Assembly (NCBI GenBank): GCA_902786345.1
Contig: CADACB010000007.1
Location: 86,195-150,194 of the forward strand
Length of the DNA stretch: 64,000 bases
From: an uncultured Ruminococcus sp.
GTDB taxonomy: Bacteria; Bacillota; Clostridia; Oscillospirales; Acutalibacteraceae
Direction: 5' to 3'
Part shown: piece after piece, positions 54,540-63,208 of the stretch
How positions within the stretch are numbered: the first letter of the stretch is position 1
How the letters are laid out: each line of letters starts with the position of its first letter
Made by a program: the position numbers and the translations under genes
The notes under the pieces: generated by a model
The model's database searches: none
What the model saw: the letters and a program-made list of their open reading frames with translations, nothing else
What the model was told of the DNA's origin: nothing

Positions 54540-55430
54540 TTAGATAGATAACTCTATCGTTGACCATTTCTTATTTTTTGAATATTTCCATTGAATATAT
54601 CCCTGTGACAATCTGATTTCAACATCTTCAATGTCATTCAGTTCCATTATCCAATCACGACATTTTTGTTTTTGTTCATCCGATACTCTGTAAACTTGTT
54701 GCCAATGATTAAGAGTTTTATCAATCTGCTCAATAGACCATTCCCTATCTGATAATGCAGCTTGCCGTTTCCATTCAGCACGAATATCATCAATTATCTT
54801 TTTGGCTTCTGCGTATGTACTATATACTTTATCAAATCTTACAGTAACGGTTGATGGATGATAGTTTCGACTATCGTATTTTCTAATAACTCTCCATCCG
54901 TTATTTTTGTCTATTTCTGTTTCAAACTGACAATAATCTTTATCATTAACTTTTATTAAAACACCATCATCAATAAGTTTCTTGATATTATCAGGATTAT
55001 TTATTATCAATTTCTTTTCGTGGTAAACACCCTGAATATAATCAAATTTCTCATATTCAATATTGAGCAGCTTTGTGTTATAAGTCCAACCTTTAGGCAA
55101 TTTCTGCCATCGTGACGGCGTTTCAAATTCCTTTTCGGGAATACCGTTTATAATTCTCGGTGAATTAACATCGTATTTTTGCAACATAACTTCTCCGGCA
55201 AAATGAGCTATTGCAATACCGAAAGAAACATCATACTTATGTGTTACATAATAAACGATACTGCCTATTGGGAATTTTTCGCATTGATGATTACAATGAT
55301 ACTCGCAGTTAGTGTTATTTAAGCAATCTTGCTTTGCATTGACATTATTCAATGATATTTCAGTACCTCTGCCGACTATTTCAGAAACAAGATGCCCTCT
55401 TGCAATTTCTTCTTTAATTGTTAATTCCAT
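54540..55430 (-). CDS. Hypothetical protein with Cys cluster and IELSI C-terminus
   Basis: The 296-residue protein has an N-terminal CLNNTNCEYHCNHQCEKFPI group that may bind metal, then beta-rich segments, and ends KWSTIELSI. It overlaps the next gene by 17 bases. Unknown function. Confidence 0.55.
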   Translation of the reverse strand: MELTIKEEIARGHLVSEIVGRGTEISLNNVNAKQDCLNNTNCEYHCNHQCEKFPIGSIVYYVTHKYDVSFGIAIAHFAGEVMLQKYDVNSPRIINGIPEKEFETPSRWQKLPKGWTYNTKLLNIEYEKFDYIQGVYHEKKLIINNPDNIKKLIDDGVLIKVNDKDYCQFETEIDKNNGWRVIRKYDSRNYHPSTVTVRFDKVYSTYAEAKKIIDDIRAEWKRQAALSDREWSIEQIDKTLNHWQQVYRVSDEQKQKCRDWIMELNDIEDVEIRLSQGYIQWKYSKNKKWSTIELSI

Positions 55431-55770
55431 TTATGTCCTCATAATTGTTCAACAAATTCCATAAATCCTCAATAGTATTTAATGGGATAATTTTTCCGTT
55501 ATAATCTTTACACTTGTATTCATTAGCTTTCTTTCCAAAATCAAGCTCGTAAATCCAGTAATCAATCCATTCATTCTTGTCATTTGTCAACATAGCCAGC
55601 AGTTCAATGATATTATCTGCTCCTGTCGGAAAATAAAAATGAAATTCCTCTTTGGTTTCGCTTTTGTTAAAGATATGTTTTGCATCATCTATTTTATCTT
55701 GCAACTCTGACATAAGTTGAATATCTTTAATGTGTCTTTTAAAATCCTCAAATGATAAACAATTCATCAT
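55414..55770 (-). CDS. Hypothetical acidic protein
   Basis: The 118-residue protein is acidic with FYFPTGADNIIELLAMLTND and WIDYWIYELDFGKKANEYKC. It resembles small phage proteins annotated only as hypothetical. No motif assigned. Confidence 0.55.
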   Translation of the reverse strand: MMNCLSFEDFKRHIKDIQLMSELQDKIDDAKHIFNKSETKEEFHFYFPTGADNIIELLAMLTNDKNEWIDYWIYELDFGKKANEYKCKDYNGKIIPLNTIEDLWNLLNNYEDINGINN

Positions 55771-55787
55771 ATAATTCCTTTCTCATT

Positions 55788-55940
55788 TTAATTTTCTTCT
55801 TCTTGATGCGGCGGAGGTAACTGTCTGAGTATGCTTTTGCTACTATCATCATACTTTGAAGCTGATAACATAGCCATAATACCCACTCCTGACACACATC
55901 CGACAAAAAATCCAACTAAAATTGCACATAAAACCCCCAT
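55788..55940 (-). CDS. 50-residue membrane protein (DUF3789-like)
   Basis: A strong TTTTTTGGAGGAAATAAA precedes the ATG. The protein reads MGVLCAILVGFFVGCVSGVG and ends in a Pro/Glu tail. One membrane helix with Gly residues at the N-terminus is the DUF3789 pattern. A class II element lies about 50 bases upstream. Confidence 0.65.
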   Translation of the reverse strand: MGVLCAILVGFFVGCVSGVGIMAMLSASKYDDSSKSILRQLPPPHQEEEN

Positions 55941-55987
55941 TTTATTTCCTCCAAAAAATAAAACTTTAAAAAATGTTTAATATTTGT

Positions 55988-56013
55988 GTAATCGTGTTAT
56001 TCTAAATTATTTT
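55988..56013 (-). promoter_or_regulatory. Conserved upstream element (class II)
   Basis: The minus strand reads AAAAATAATTTAGAATAACA followed by CGATTAC. It precedes the small membrane protein unit. Confidence 0.55.
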
Positions 56014-56067
56014 TGCCTGTTTTATGATAGGCTATCATTAAAGATAGCCTACTATATAATTTTTAAT

Positions 56068-57069
56068 TTACTTGGACGGATTAGTAACATATGGTCTTAA
56101 ATATCTTTTGATATGCGATACATTAGATTCTTTTACACCATATTCACTCGCAGATGATACAAGTTTTGCTACATAATTTGAATTGCGTAATGATGTTACC
56201 ATTTGATAAGTTTCTAATTCGCCATATCTACGAACTAAAAATTCATAAAAACCAAGCCAATATACTGTAGAATAATTAATTTTGGTGTTATACTTTTTAT
56301 TTATGTTGGTAGATAAAAGACGATTTAAAGCATCACTCATAATTTGTGCCGGTCTTTCATCAACGACATCGATTTGACTTGCTCTAACAATAAATTTGAA
56401 ATAGCTGCCGTGCCATCCAACCAATACATATTTTTGCCATCCTTCTATCATATCTTGATTATGAAATTTTACCAACAAACTATAACATCTATCTGTCAAA
56501 TGAATTATTCTTCCTTGCAAAGCAATAGTTTTATTTCTATGGTTAATCATATTCTCTTTTAAATATACGATTTCTTCTGCCTTTTCAAAACCGCAGTAAA
56601 ATAATAGTATAATAAGCTCCACATAATCAGCTTTATCAGGAAGTAAATCGTTGTGCATTTCATTGATTATTTCTTCAATGTATGACCACCGGAGAGCCTC
56701 TTTACCCTCTCTTAGTCGTTCAGTGGCTTGCCTACCCTTCATTCTCTTATCATAAAGCGGATTTTTAATAGGTTCAACAGTATCAGTATAGAAGTTGAAA
56801 ATCTTTCTTAATAAACCTGTTATCTGGTCATAAGAGTTATGGCTTGTCATAAACGGAACATCTCTACCATCTTTTTTATCAGTAAACTCCTGTATCAATC
56901 CAAACAAATCATCAACATCCATATCAATGAGTTCTTTTCCGATAGTGCTTTCGTAATTATACAATTCTGGTCTATCAATAACTCGCCTGTTCTTTTCTAT
57001 TGATGTACCCACTACATCAGTGCTTGAAAAAAAGTTGTCCAATAGTTCTTTTGTAGATATTTTACCCAT
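56068..57069 (-). CDS. Tyrosine-recombinase-like protein with degenerate active site
   Basis: The start at 57069 (GAGGTGTATAGAT before ATG) fits the promoter at 57099. The 333-residue protein has DYVELIILLFYCGFEKAEEI then VYLKENMINHRNKTIAL, which resembles the first-arginine region of tyrosine recombinases, but GxR is replaced by FEK. A late IKRYL could be a vestige. The function may be DNA binding only. It is next to the real integrase. Confidence 0.5.
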   Translation of the reverse strand: MGKISTKELLDNFFSSTDVVGTSIEKNRRVIDRPELYNYESTIGKELIDMDVDDLFGLIQEFTDKKDGRDVPFMTSHNSYDQITGLLRKIFNFYTDTVEPIKNPLYDKRMKGRQATERLREGKEALRWSYIEEIINEMHNDLLPDKADYVELIILLFYCGFEKAEEIVYLKENMINHRNKTIALQGRIIHLTDRCYSLLVKFHNQDMIEGWQKYVLVGWHGSYFKFIVRASQIDVVDERPAQIMSDALNRLLSTNINKKYNTKINYSTVYWLGFYEFLVRRYGELETYQMVTSLRNSNYVAKLVSSASEYGVKESNVSHIKRYLRPYVTNPSK

Positions 57070-57098
57070 ATCTATACACCTCACATTCTTTACTTTTG

Positions 57099-57141
57099 AT
57101 TATAACACAACTTGATTGATGTGTCAATATTTTTCTAAATT
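57099..57141 (-). promoter_or_regulatory. Consensus sigma-A promoter with AATAATTTAGAA block
   Basis: The minus strand has TTGACA (57122-57127), 17 bases and TATAAT (57099-57104), with GAAAATAATTTAGAAAAATA upstream. Confidence 0.85.
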
Positions 57142-57239
57142 ATTTTCGGAATATGATAATTGTGTAAGTTAGGGTTTTTATTATTCTTTAACTCGTATCA
57201 AGCATCATATTCCCTTTTGACTGTTCCATTTTTTTCACC

Positions 57240-58214
57240 TTATTTTTCAACACCTTCTATCATTAACATTATTTTATTTATTGCTTCAATATGTGTCATC
57301 GGGTCTTGTACATTAGCATTGACCGTTCCTGCTCGATATGCCTCTGTAATAATTTCTCTCAAATTTTCCACTTCGATACTTATGACAGGCTTATTCGCAA
57401 TTTCCTCATAGGTTTTATTTCCCGTTATATAATCATCCCAAAACTCGCCCATATCGTCATAATATCTGTCAACCTTTTGTTTTGTCAACCCGATATAATG
57501 CTGAGTCGTTTTTGTGTCTGAATGATTGAAAATCTGCTGCAAAAGTTCCATACTATCGTAATCATTTGGATGTATCATCCTTGATAACATACCAAAAGTT
57601 TTCCGAGGGCTATGTGTTCCGATATTGTATTCAATACCAACAGCTTCGGCAGTTTTTTTTAATCCCTTTCTATATCCGTCTGCCGTAATAACGTTCCCTT
57701 TGTAGTTTCCGCTGGTCTGAATAAACACAGGATTATGATAATCGTTATCGGCAGGATTTAGCCCTGTTTTTTCAATATAAAGGATAATAGCCTTTTTAAC
57801 TGCAGAATTAATATGCGGATTTGCAAGTTTATCTGTCTTATCTTCTACAATTTCCTTCATATCATTTCGGATTTTGCCTGTCGCTGGAAAGAATAAATGT
57901 TCCCAAGTCAATGATAGCGTATCTCCTATTCTCCTTGCCATATTGCAAGACATTACGAATATAAGGTAATTCTGCCACATTTCATTTTCAGCAAAATATC
58001 CGATAATCTTCTTAATGTCAGGTATCTGAATCGGATAAACCTCCGACTTCTCGCCTTTTTTCTTATTACTTTTTATCCTCTTAGGCGTACCATCTTTTTT
58101 GAGCTTTGGAGATTTCTGGCTTGTTTCTCTTGAATTTTCAATCGGAAGTACAATAACTTTTTCGGGATACGGATATTCAGGTACGATTTTTGTTATTGTT
58201 GATGCGTAAGTCAT
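57240..58214 (-). CDS. int: Tyrosine integrase
   Basis: The 324-residue protein has SCNMARRIGDTLSLTWEHL (first Arg), GTHSPRKTFGML (H-x-x-R), FNHSDTKTTQHYIGL (His and catalytic Tyr). A basic linker KLKKDGTPKRIKSNKKKG precedes the catalytic domain. It shows the element can integrate. No attachment site is obvious nearby. Confidence 0.85.
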   Translation of the reverse strand: MTYASTITKIVPEYPYPEKVIVLPIENSRETSQKSPKLKKDGTPKRIKSNKKKGEKSEVYPIQIPDIKKIIGYFAENEMWQNYLIFVMSCNMARRIGDTLSLTWEHLFFPATGKIRNDMKEIVEDKTDKLANPHINSAVKKAIILYIEKTGLNPADNDYHNPVFIQTSGNYKGNVITADGYRKGLKKTAEAVGIEYNIGTHSPRKTFGMLSRMIHPNDYDSMELLQQIFNHSDTKTTQHYIGLTKQKVDRYYDDMGEFWDDYITGNKTYEEIANKPVISIEVENLREIITEAYRAGTVNANVQDPMTHIEAINKIMLMIEGVEK

Positions 58215-58271
58215 TTTAATTGTCTCCTTTCAAATAACAAAAGTGATTTAGAAAAATTGTTTTAAACTCTC

Positions 58272-59114
58272 TTATTCAATGTTTCGGTTTTCCATATCGT
58301 AATTACACTCTGCTGAATAGTATGTACTAATCGTCATTGGTGCATTATATAAGGCTGTTATCAAATATCCCTTGATGTTATTTATCCTTTTTCGCTTGCT
58401 GTACTCGTCAACACTATCTATCACATAAACAATACAATCACGGTCGATTTTCCGATAAATGTTATGTATCATATTGCAAGGAATTTTTCTGCTATTGATT
58501 GTAATATCTTTATCAGACATCATTACTTCGGTCATAATGCTAACTATTTCATCTAACTGTGAACTATCACTATACTTTTGCCTTAATATATCATATTCAA
58601 TTTGTTCTTTTACACTTTCAACAACTTCATCATAGTTTTCAACGGAGTTTTCAACATTTCCTTTTTGCTGTGTACTATTAGATGAGTGATTGATAGATTG
58701 AGTATTTAATATTTTAGTTTTTGATTTATAAGTATTTGATTGTGTTGGAAAATCCTGTGCAGGAAATCCCGTAATAGGTTTATCCTGTGTAGGTTTATCC
58801 TGTGTAGGATTTTCCGTCATAGGTGTTTCTGAAATAATGTATTCGGTATCACTTACCTGACCTTTGGCATTCCTCATTCGTTTTCTAACTAAATATCCAG
58901 CCACCTCAAGTTCTTTTAAAGCTGAAATTACAGAATCTCTCCCGTCTTTACTTAATGTGGTTAAACCTTTAATTGTATAATCCCAGTTCTCCGGCAAAGA
59001 AAGCATTAGGGATAAAAGTCCTTTTGCTTTCAACGATAAGTTTTTATTTTTAAAATGATGATTTGACATTATCGTAAAATCTTTAGTCCTTTGAACCCTA
59101 AATACTTCTGCCAT
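58272..59114 (-). CDS. Phage replisome organizer / helix-turn-helix protein
   Basis: The 280-residue protein starts MAEVFRVQRTKDFTIMSNHH and has NLSLKAKGLLSLMLSLPENW then YTIKGLTTLSKDGRDSVISA, the winged-helix domain of phage replication organizers and RepA-like proteins. A repetitive linker (NPTQDKPTQDKP) and a C-terminal helical domain follow. It probably binds the origin and recruits helicase. Confidence 0.78.
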   Translation of the reverse strand: MAEVFRVQRTKDFTIMSNHHFKNKNLSLKAKGLLSLMLSLPENWDYTIKGLTTLSKDGRDSVISALKELEVAGYLVRKRMRNAKGQVSDTEYIISETPMTENPTQDKPTQDKPITGFPAQDFPTQSNTYKSKTKILNTQSINHSSNSTQQKGNVENSVENYDEVVESVKEQIEYDILRQKYSDSSQLDEIVSIMTEVMMSDKDITINSRKIPCNMIHNIYRKIDRDCIVYVIDSVDEYSKRKRINNIKGYLITALYNAPMTISTYYSAECNYDMENRNIE

Positions 59115-59138
59115 AGTATCACCTTGTTTGTCTTATTC

Positions 59139-59726
59139 TTAATACTGTTCAGCCTGTTTCAAAGTACAGAAGAAATGAAATCCAGTTGAACATTCTTCGT
59201 CACTCATATCAAAATTGTCAATTTCTACATCATCACCGATAAAATATGTGGTTGTCTTATCCCAAATAGAAATACCCACCTTTTCACCTGCGAAGTTTCC
59301 GATAATATTAACAATCTTAGCCTTATTTGCACGACATTTGCCGGATGCTTTACCTCTAACCTGTGCATCCTTTGGAATCTCTGCAATAACGATTACTCCA
59401 CCAATACATTTTTTGTACACCTTTTGCGGAGGCTCAATAGTTCGTATTGTGGGTATTGGTATCCCATTTTCTTTACAAGCGTTCATAGCCGCCGCACGAA
59501 CATCACAATCGCTGTCCTTCAACCCCTTTTCGATTACTTCAAGAGGTACATCCTTTCCGGCACAAGCGTTCATAGCCGCCGCACGAACACGCCAATCACT
59601 GTCCTTCAACACTTCAAGAGGTACATCCTTTCCGGCACAAGCGTTCATAGCCGCCGCACGAACACGCCAATCACTGTCCTTCAACCACTTTTCGATTACT
59701 TCAATGCTTAACTTCTTTCTGCTCAT
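59139..59726 (-). CDS. HEAT-like repeat protein with near-identical tandem repeats
   Basis: The 195-residue protein has three copies of a ~27-residue unit with DSDWRVRAAAMNACAGKDVP. The first two are almost identical at DNA level, and the third is diverged (DSDCDVRAAAMNACKENGIP). A beta-rich domain follows (GGVIVIAEIPKDAQVRGKAS). The repeats suggest recent unit duplication and protein binding. Confidence 0.65.
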   Translation of the reverse strand: MSRKKLSIEVIEKWLKDSDWRVRAAAMNACAGKDVPLEVLKDSDWRVRAAAMNACAGKDVPLEVIEKGLKDSDCDVRAAAMNACKENGIPIPTIRTIEPPQKVYKKCIGGVIVIAEIPKDAQVRGKASGKCRANKAKIVNIIGNFAGEKVGISIWDKTTTYFIGDDVEIDNFDMSDEECSTGFHFFCTLKQAEQY

Positions 59727-59744
59727 AATTTATTTCTCCTTTAT

Positions 59745-59942
59745 TTAATTAAATTTTGTATAATGTCTTGCAAGCCATATTTCTGCTTCAATAGGTGTTT
59801 CAAATATCGATAGATTGATATTCGTTATGTAATGTTTATCCATAAAGGACTTTGTGGAAATAGCCCATTTACCTGTGACAAGCTGTGTTTTCTTTAAATA
59901 ATGGGTTATTCTTCCTGACTTGTTACGGACAATGTATTCCAT
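59745..59942 (-). CDS. Small hypothetical protein
   Basis: AAGGAGTGATAAAT precedes ATG at 59942. The 65-residue protein reads MEYIVRNKSGRITHYLKKTQ and ends FETPIEAEIWLARHYTKFN. It is coupled to the HEAT-like gene. Unknown function. Confidence 0.6.
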   Translation of the reverse strand: MEYIVRNKSGRITHYLKKTQLVTGKWAISTKSFMDKHYITNINLSIFETPIEAEIWLARHYTKFN

Positions 59943-59958
59943 ATTTATCACTCCTTAA

Positions 59959-61809
59959 TTAGAATTGTGGTTTATAAGTGTTTATAATAGGTCTGATACC
60001 GATTGAGTTAAAATAATCAAGTATTACATCAAACTGCTTTCGGTCACAAGACAAGAATCTTGTTTTCTTCATACTCAGTACATTAGGATTATTACTCGGA
60101 ATTTCCTCCCAAAGTAGCGATTCTGGTATATCAATCCAACCAGCAAAGACTAACATAGGACTTCCGTTGTGATACCAGTTATAGTACAAACTTCTTGCCT
60201 TTTCTGGTTTATAGGTCAGTTTAACCGCTTCGTCATACTGTGCATATTTCCCATACTCGATACTGTTAATAGTTATTTTTGGGTTAATCAAACCTCCAAA
60301 ATCGCTGAATTTCACGATTGTAACCTTTTGACCTTGAAACAAACCAGCTTTTATGAACTGTTCTGTAATCTTTTCCGGCTGTGTTATAATACGGTACATC
60401 ACAGCTTTAAACCTTGTGTCTGTTATAGCTCTTACAACATCAGAAGTTGGCTTGTAAGTTGGGTGATTATGTATCCATTCTGCCATCAGTCTGCGGAATT
60501 TAGAATAGTTCTCTGTATCCCACTTATCTCCTAAATTGGTACTTATAATCAAACTTATTCCAGCTTCTTCCAGAGTTTTGGCAATCTCCAAGTTATGCTG
60601 ATAATCTTCTTCCGAAATGCCCGATTTTCCCTGATATTCATTAACAACCTTTGTTTCATTATCAACGATAAATGTATATCTTGCGTAAGAATAACCTTCG
60701 GGATTTACAACAAGTTTCAATTCGTTATCGCAGAATATAGCAGCACAGTTGTTATTGTACCATTCTACCGTTGCTCGTTCTTCTTTATCCATCTGCTCAT
60801 AATCCATCATTGACTGGATTCTACGGTCATCCGTTGCTGTTCCGCCCATTCCGGCAAGAAATGTAAAATCTTCTAACAGATAATTAATAAACAAATCATA
60901 TACATCCTTTGAGAAATGTATCTCTTTTGCGATTTTACAATTCTCCCTACGGTATTCATCGTAATCAAGAATTTCCTCTATGGAAGATGACTTGTTCATT
61001 TTCGGAGATTTTACATTCATTACAAAGTAATCAACATCAATGCAAGTGAATGATGATTCGATAAGATTAACATCTTCTTTTCTTTTCTCTGCTCTCTTTT
61101 GAGCCTCGATACGTTCTGCCTCTTCACGCTTTTTTGCTTCTTCAAATTCCTTTGCTTTACGTTCTGATTCTGCTCTGTCAAAGTTTTCTTTTGCTGCTAC
61201 AAAGGACTCCGACATTTCTTTTTCTTCTGCGGTCATTTCACGCTGAGTATAATCATATTTCTGAACGATACTATGTTCATACACACCGTAAAATACAGCA
61301 TCACAGTAGTCATTATAAGGGTCTGAATCAATACGATTATAGCTCTGAGCAAAAGTATAAGCATAGTGAACAATAGCTTTTAATTCTTCGCTATCTATTG
61401 CAAACGGACTTACCAGTATGTGAGCATCAATAGAATTGCCGTCCTTGCTTATTGTCCATTTACACATTGGGAAACGAGTTTTTAAATGTTTCCTGATGAT
61501 TGCTGCTATTTCTTTGGTAGAATAAATGTGATATTTTTCATAATTATCTTCAATTCCATCTGTGCGTGTCATTTCCCATAGATTGTACTTTTCGTGTTGT
61601 GCTGGCTGACTTTCTGCGGTAAAACAAACATCATTAAAATCCTTGATGAATGTCATTCTTGCCTCTGTTATCTTAGCATACCACATTTTTGGCTTTACGC
61701 TCCAGCGAAAACCGTTTGTTTTGAGCTGTTCAAGAATATTGGTTTCCGGTTTACTGTCAAACCTGATTTCAATTCCATTTTTTTCGTTATTGATTGTAAC
61801 AGTCATCAT
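59959..61809 (-). CDS. Large hypothetical protein with N-terminal FRW-x-x-K-x-WYA domain
   Basis: The 616-residue protein starts with IEIRFDSKPETNILEQLKTN, then GFRWSVKPKMWYAKITEARM, a small domain seen in other phage and mobile-element proteins. A long charged coiled coil follows (EFEEAKKREEAERIEAQKRA), then an alpha/beta C-terminus. The role is unknown. A good promoter lies upstream. Confidence 0.55.
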   Translation of the reverse strand: MMTVTINNEKNGIEIRFDSKPETNILEQLKTNGFRWSVKPKMWYAKITEARMTFIKDFNDVCFTAESQPAQHEKYNLWEMTRTDGIEDNYEKYHIYSTKEIAAIIRKHLKTRFPMCKWTISKDGNSIDAHILVSPFAIDSEELKAIVHYAYTFAQSYNRIDSDPYNDYCDAVFYGVYEHSIVQKYDYTQREMTAEEKEMSESFVAAKENFDRAESERKAKEFEEAKKREEAERIEAQKRAEKRKEDVNLIESSFTCIDVDYFVMNVKSPKMNKSSSIEEILDYDEYRRENCKIAKEIHFSKDVYDLFINYLLEDFTFLAGMGGTATDDRRIQSMMDYEQMDKEERATVEWYNNNCAAIFCDNELKLVVNPEGYSYARYTFIVDNETKVVNEYQGKSGISEEDYQHNLEIAKTLEEAGISLIISTNLGDKWDTENYSKFRRLMAEWIHNHPTYKPTSDVVRAITDTRFKAVMYRIITQPEKITEQFIKAGLFQGQKVTIVKFSDFGGLINPKITINSIEYGKYAQYDEAVKLTYKPEKARSLYYNWYHNGSPMLVFAGWIDIPESLLWEEIPSNNPNVLSMKKTRFLSCDRKQFDVILDYFNSIGIRPIINTYKPQF

Positions 61810-61862
61810 AAGTCATACCTCTTTCTGAATGATTTTTGTTTAGTAAATCATTTACTATATAT

Positions 61863-61912
61863 AGTATAGCATATTATTTGAAGTCTGTCAAGCAATTATT
61901 ATAAATTATTTT
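61863..61912 (-). promoter_or_regulatory. Sigma-A promoter with AATAATTTATAA block
   Basis: The minus strand has TTGACA (61886-61891), 17 bases and TATACT (61863-61868), with CAAAATAATTTATAATAATT upstream. Confidence 0.82.
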
Positions 61913-61984
61913 GAATTTTTTATTTAAGCCCATTTGCATCTATATTATACACCAACATAAAAAACAAATGGGCTTCATCATCAA

Positions 61985-62605
61985 TCATTTATTATATAAA
62001 TAATCGGCAACTTCGGAAATGTATTTTCTAAAATCAATCTTTACTATGCTATCATTTACCTGTTTGCTTTTCATAATCATTCTTCCAGCCTGACCAACAA
62101 AAAACACATTCATATCTTTATCTACTGACATAATGCTTTCCGCTTTAAAGTCTGCTGTAACAGGAGTATTGCCAAATTTACAACCTTCTGCGACCAACCT
62201 TTCCACAAAGAGCCTTTTCGTTTTATCATCTTCAAGATAGAAATAAACTTTTTCTCTTCCGGCAACTGCATTTTTAATTGTTCTTTTCGCATTATCAATA
62301 AGATAGCTTTCATCACCGTTTAAATACTTTTCAAAATCAATGCGAATAAGAACTTCATCACCTATTGTCTTTACACCTGAACCGAAAGCCATTCTGCCGT
62401 TTACTCCTACATAGTTAATGGTAGAATTATGATTTACCGCCATAACTTCCGCATACTGTCTTTCCGTTGGCTTTACACCGTCACCAAACGTGAATCCTTC
62501 ATCCTCTGCCATCTGCATAAACTTATTTCCTATGTCATCATTGGAGAGATATACATAAGCTCTGCCCTCCATCCCTGAAATGTTCTTAATTGTCCTTGTT
62601 GACAT
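61985..62605 (-). CDS. Hypothetical protein with internal duplication, under riboswitch control
   Basis: The 206-residue protein has two similar halves. Half one is RAYVYLSNDDIGNKFMQMAE, then VMAVNHNSTINYVGVNGRMA; half two is KVYFYLEDDKTKRLFVERLV, then IMSVDKDMNVFFVGQAGRMI. Each half ends IRIDFEKYL or IVKIDFRKYI. I do not recognise it. It lies downstream of a SAM-I-like element and terminator, so its expression should depend on SAM. Confidence 0.6.
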   Translation of the reverse strand: MSTRTIKNISGMEGRAYVYLSNDDIGNKFMQMAEDEGFTFGDGVKPTERQYAEVMAVNHNSTINYVGVNGRMAFGSGVKTIGDEVLIRIDFEKYLNGDESYLIDNAKRTIKNAVAGREKVYFYLEDDKTKRLFVERLVAEGCKFGNTPVTADFKAESIMSVDKDMNVFFVGQAGRMIMKSKQVNDSIVKIDFRKYISEVADYLYNK

Positions 62606-62646
62606 AAAATCAAATCCTTTCTAAAAATATTATTTTAGAGTGTATA

Positions 62647-62676
62647 AGAAAAATCCCATCGTTACCGACAGGATTT
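62647..62676 (-). terminator. Riboswitch expression-platform terminator
   Basis: The minus strand has AAATCC-TGTCGGTAACGAT-GGATTT followed by TTTCTT. It lies between the aptamer and the gene, as expected for transcription attenuation. Confidence 0.7.
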
Positions 62677-62684
62677 GAAAAGTC

Positions 62685-62772
62685 ATATTATCCCATCGGT
62701 CAAGCATTACCACCTTGCATATTGTAGGTTGGTGTACGGTCACAGGGCTTGTCCCTCACGCACTCTTAATAG
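62685..62772 (-). promoter_or_regulatory. SAM-I-like (S-box) riboswitch aptamer
   Basis: The minus strand reads TTAAGAGTGCGTGAGGGAC, then AAGCCCTGTGACC, ACCAACC, AAGGTGGTAATGC. This follows the S-box order AAGAG...GAGGGAC..GCCC.-TGA...CAACC...AAGGTG-TAA. Some positions differ from the consensus I know, so a variant SAM class is possible. A promoter (62785-62813) and a terminator bracket it. Confidence 0.65.
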
Positions 62773-62784
62773 GTTTACATTTTT

Positions 62785-62813
62785 ATTGTACTACATTGAG
62801 AACCAAAAGTCAA
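62785..62813 (-). promoter_or_regulatory. Sigma-A promoter for the riboswitch unit
   Basis: The minus strand has TTGACT (62808-62813), 17 bases and TACAAT (62785-62790). A diverged AATAATTCAGATAATAC lies upstream. Confidence 0.8.
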
Positions 62814-62827
62814 TAGTATTATCTGAA

Positions 62828-63148
62828 TTATTCTTCATCATTTTTAAAAGCTGTAGTTCTTTTTTCTAAAAAATTTTCTACATCAATCCCCATTGCTGCA
62901 GCTATCTGACATAATTTTAATAATGGTACTTTGACATTATCTCTGCTCCGATTAAGCCACGCATAAACTGCTTGTTTTTTACAGCCTGTTATTTCCATTA
63001 ACTTTTCCCACTTCGCATTAAAAGAAGTTTCGCAATCAAGATATGTTTTAGATAGATAATATTCTATGTTATCAGCAATAATAACTTTATCTGTATCCTC
63101 CCATCGTTCATTCAATTTTAATATTTTTGTTGCAAAATTGTCACTCAT
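62828..63148 (-). CDS. HTH transcriptional regulator
   Basis: I start at ATG 63148 because the promoter at 63180 would place the transcript start after the upstream ATG. The 106-residue protein has MEITGCKKQAVYAWLNRSRD, an XRE-like recognition helix, and CQIAAAMGIDVENFLEKR. It may regulate the neighbouring units. Confidence 0.72.
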   Translation of the reverse strand: MSDNFATKILKLNERWEDTDKVIIADNIEYYLSKTYLDCETSFNAKWEKLMEITGCKKQAVYAWLNRSRDNVKVPLLKLCQIAAAMGIDVENFLEKRTTAFKNDEE

Positions 63149-63179
63149 TATCCCACCCTCAATTCTATAATTTAACACT

Positions 63180-63208
63180 ATTATATCCGATTTTCTTTCA
63201 CTTGTCAA
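63180..63208 (-). promoter_or_regulatory. Consensus sigma-A promoter
   Basis: The minus strand has TTGACA (63203-63208), 17 bases and TATAAT (63180-63185). It overlaps the end of the 3D-domain gene. The AATAATTTAGAA block is absent here. Confidence 0.82.

Noticed and set aside
57145-57239. 13-codon ORF after the integrase with an AAGGTG site
   Set aside because: Too short to support as a gene.
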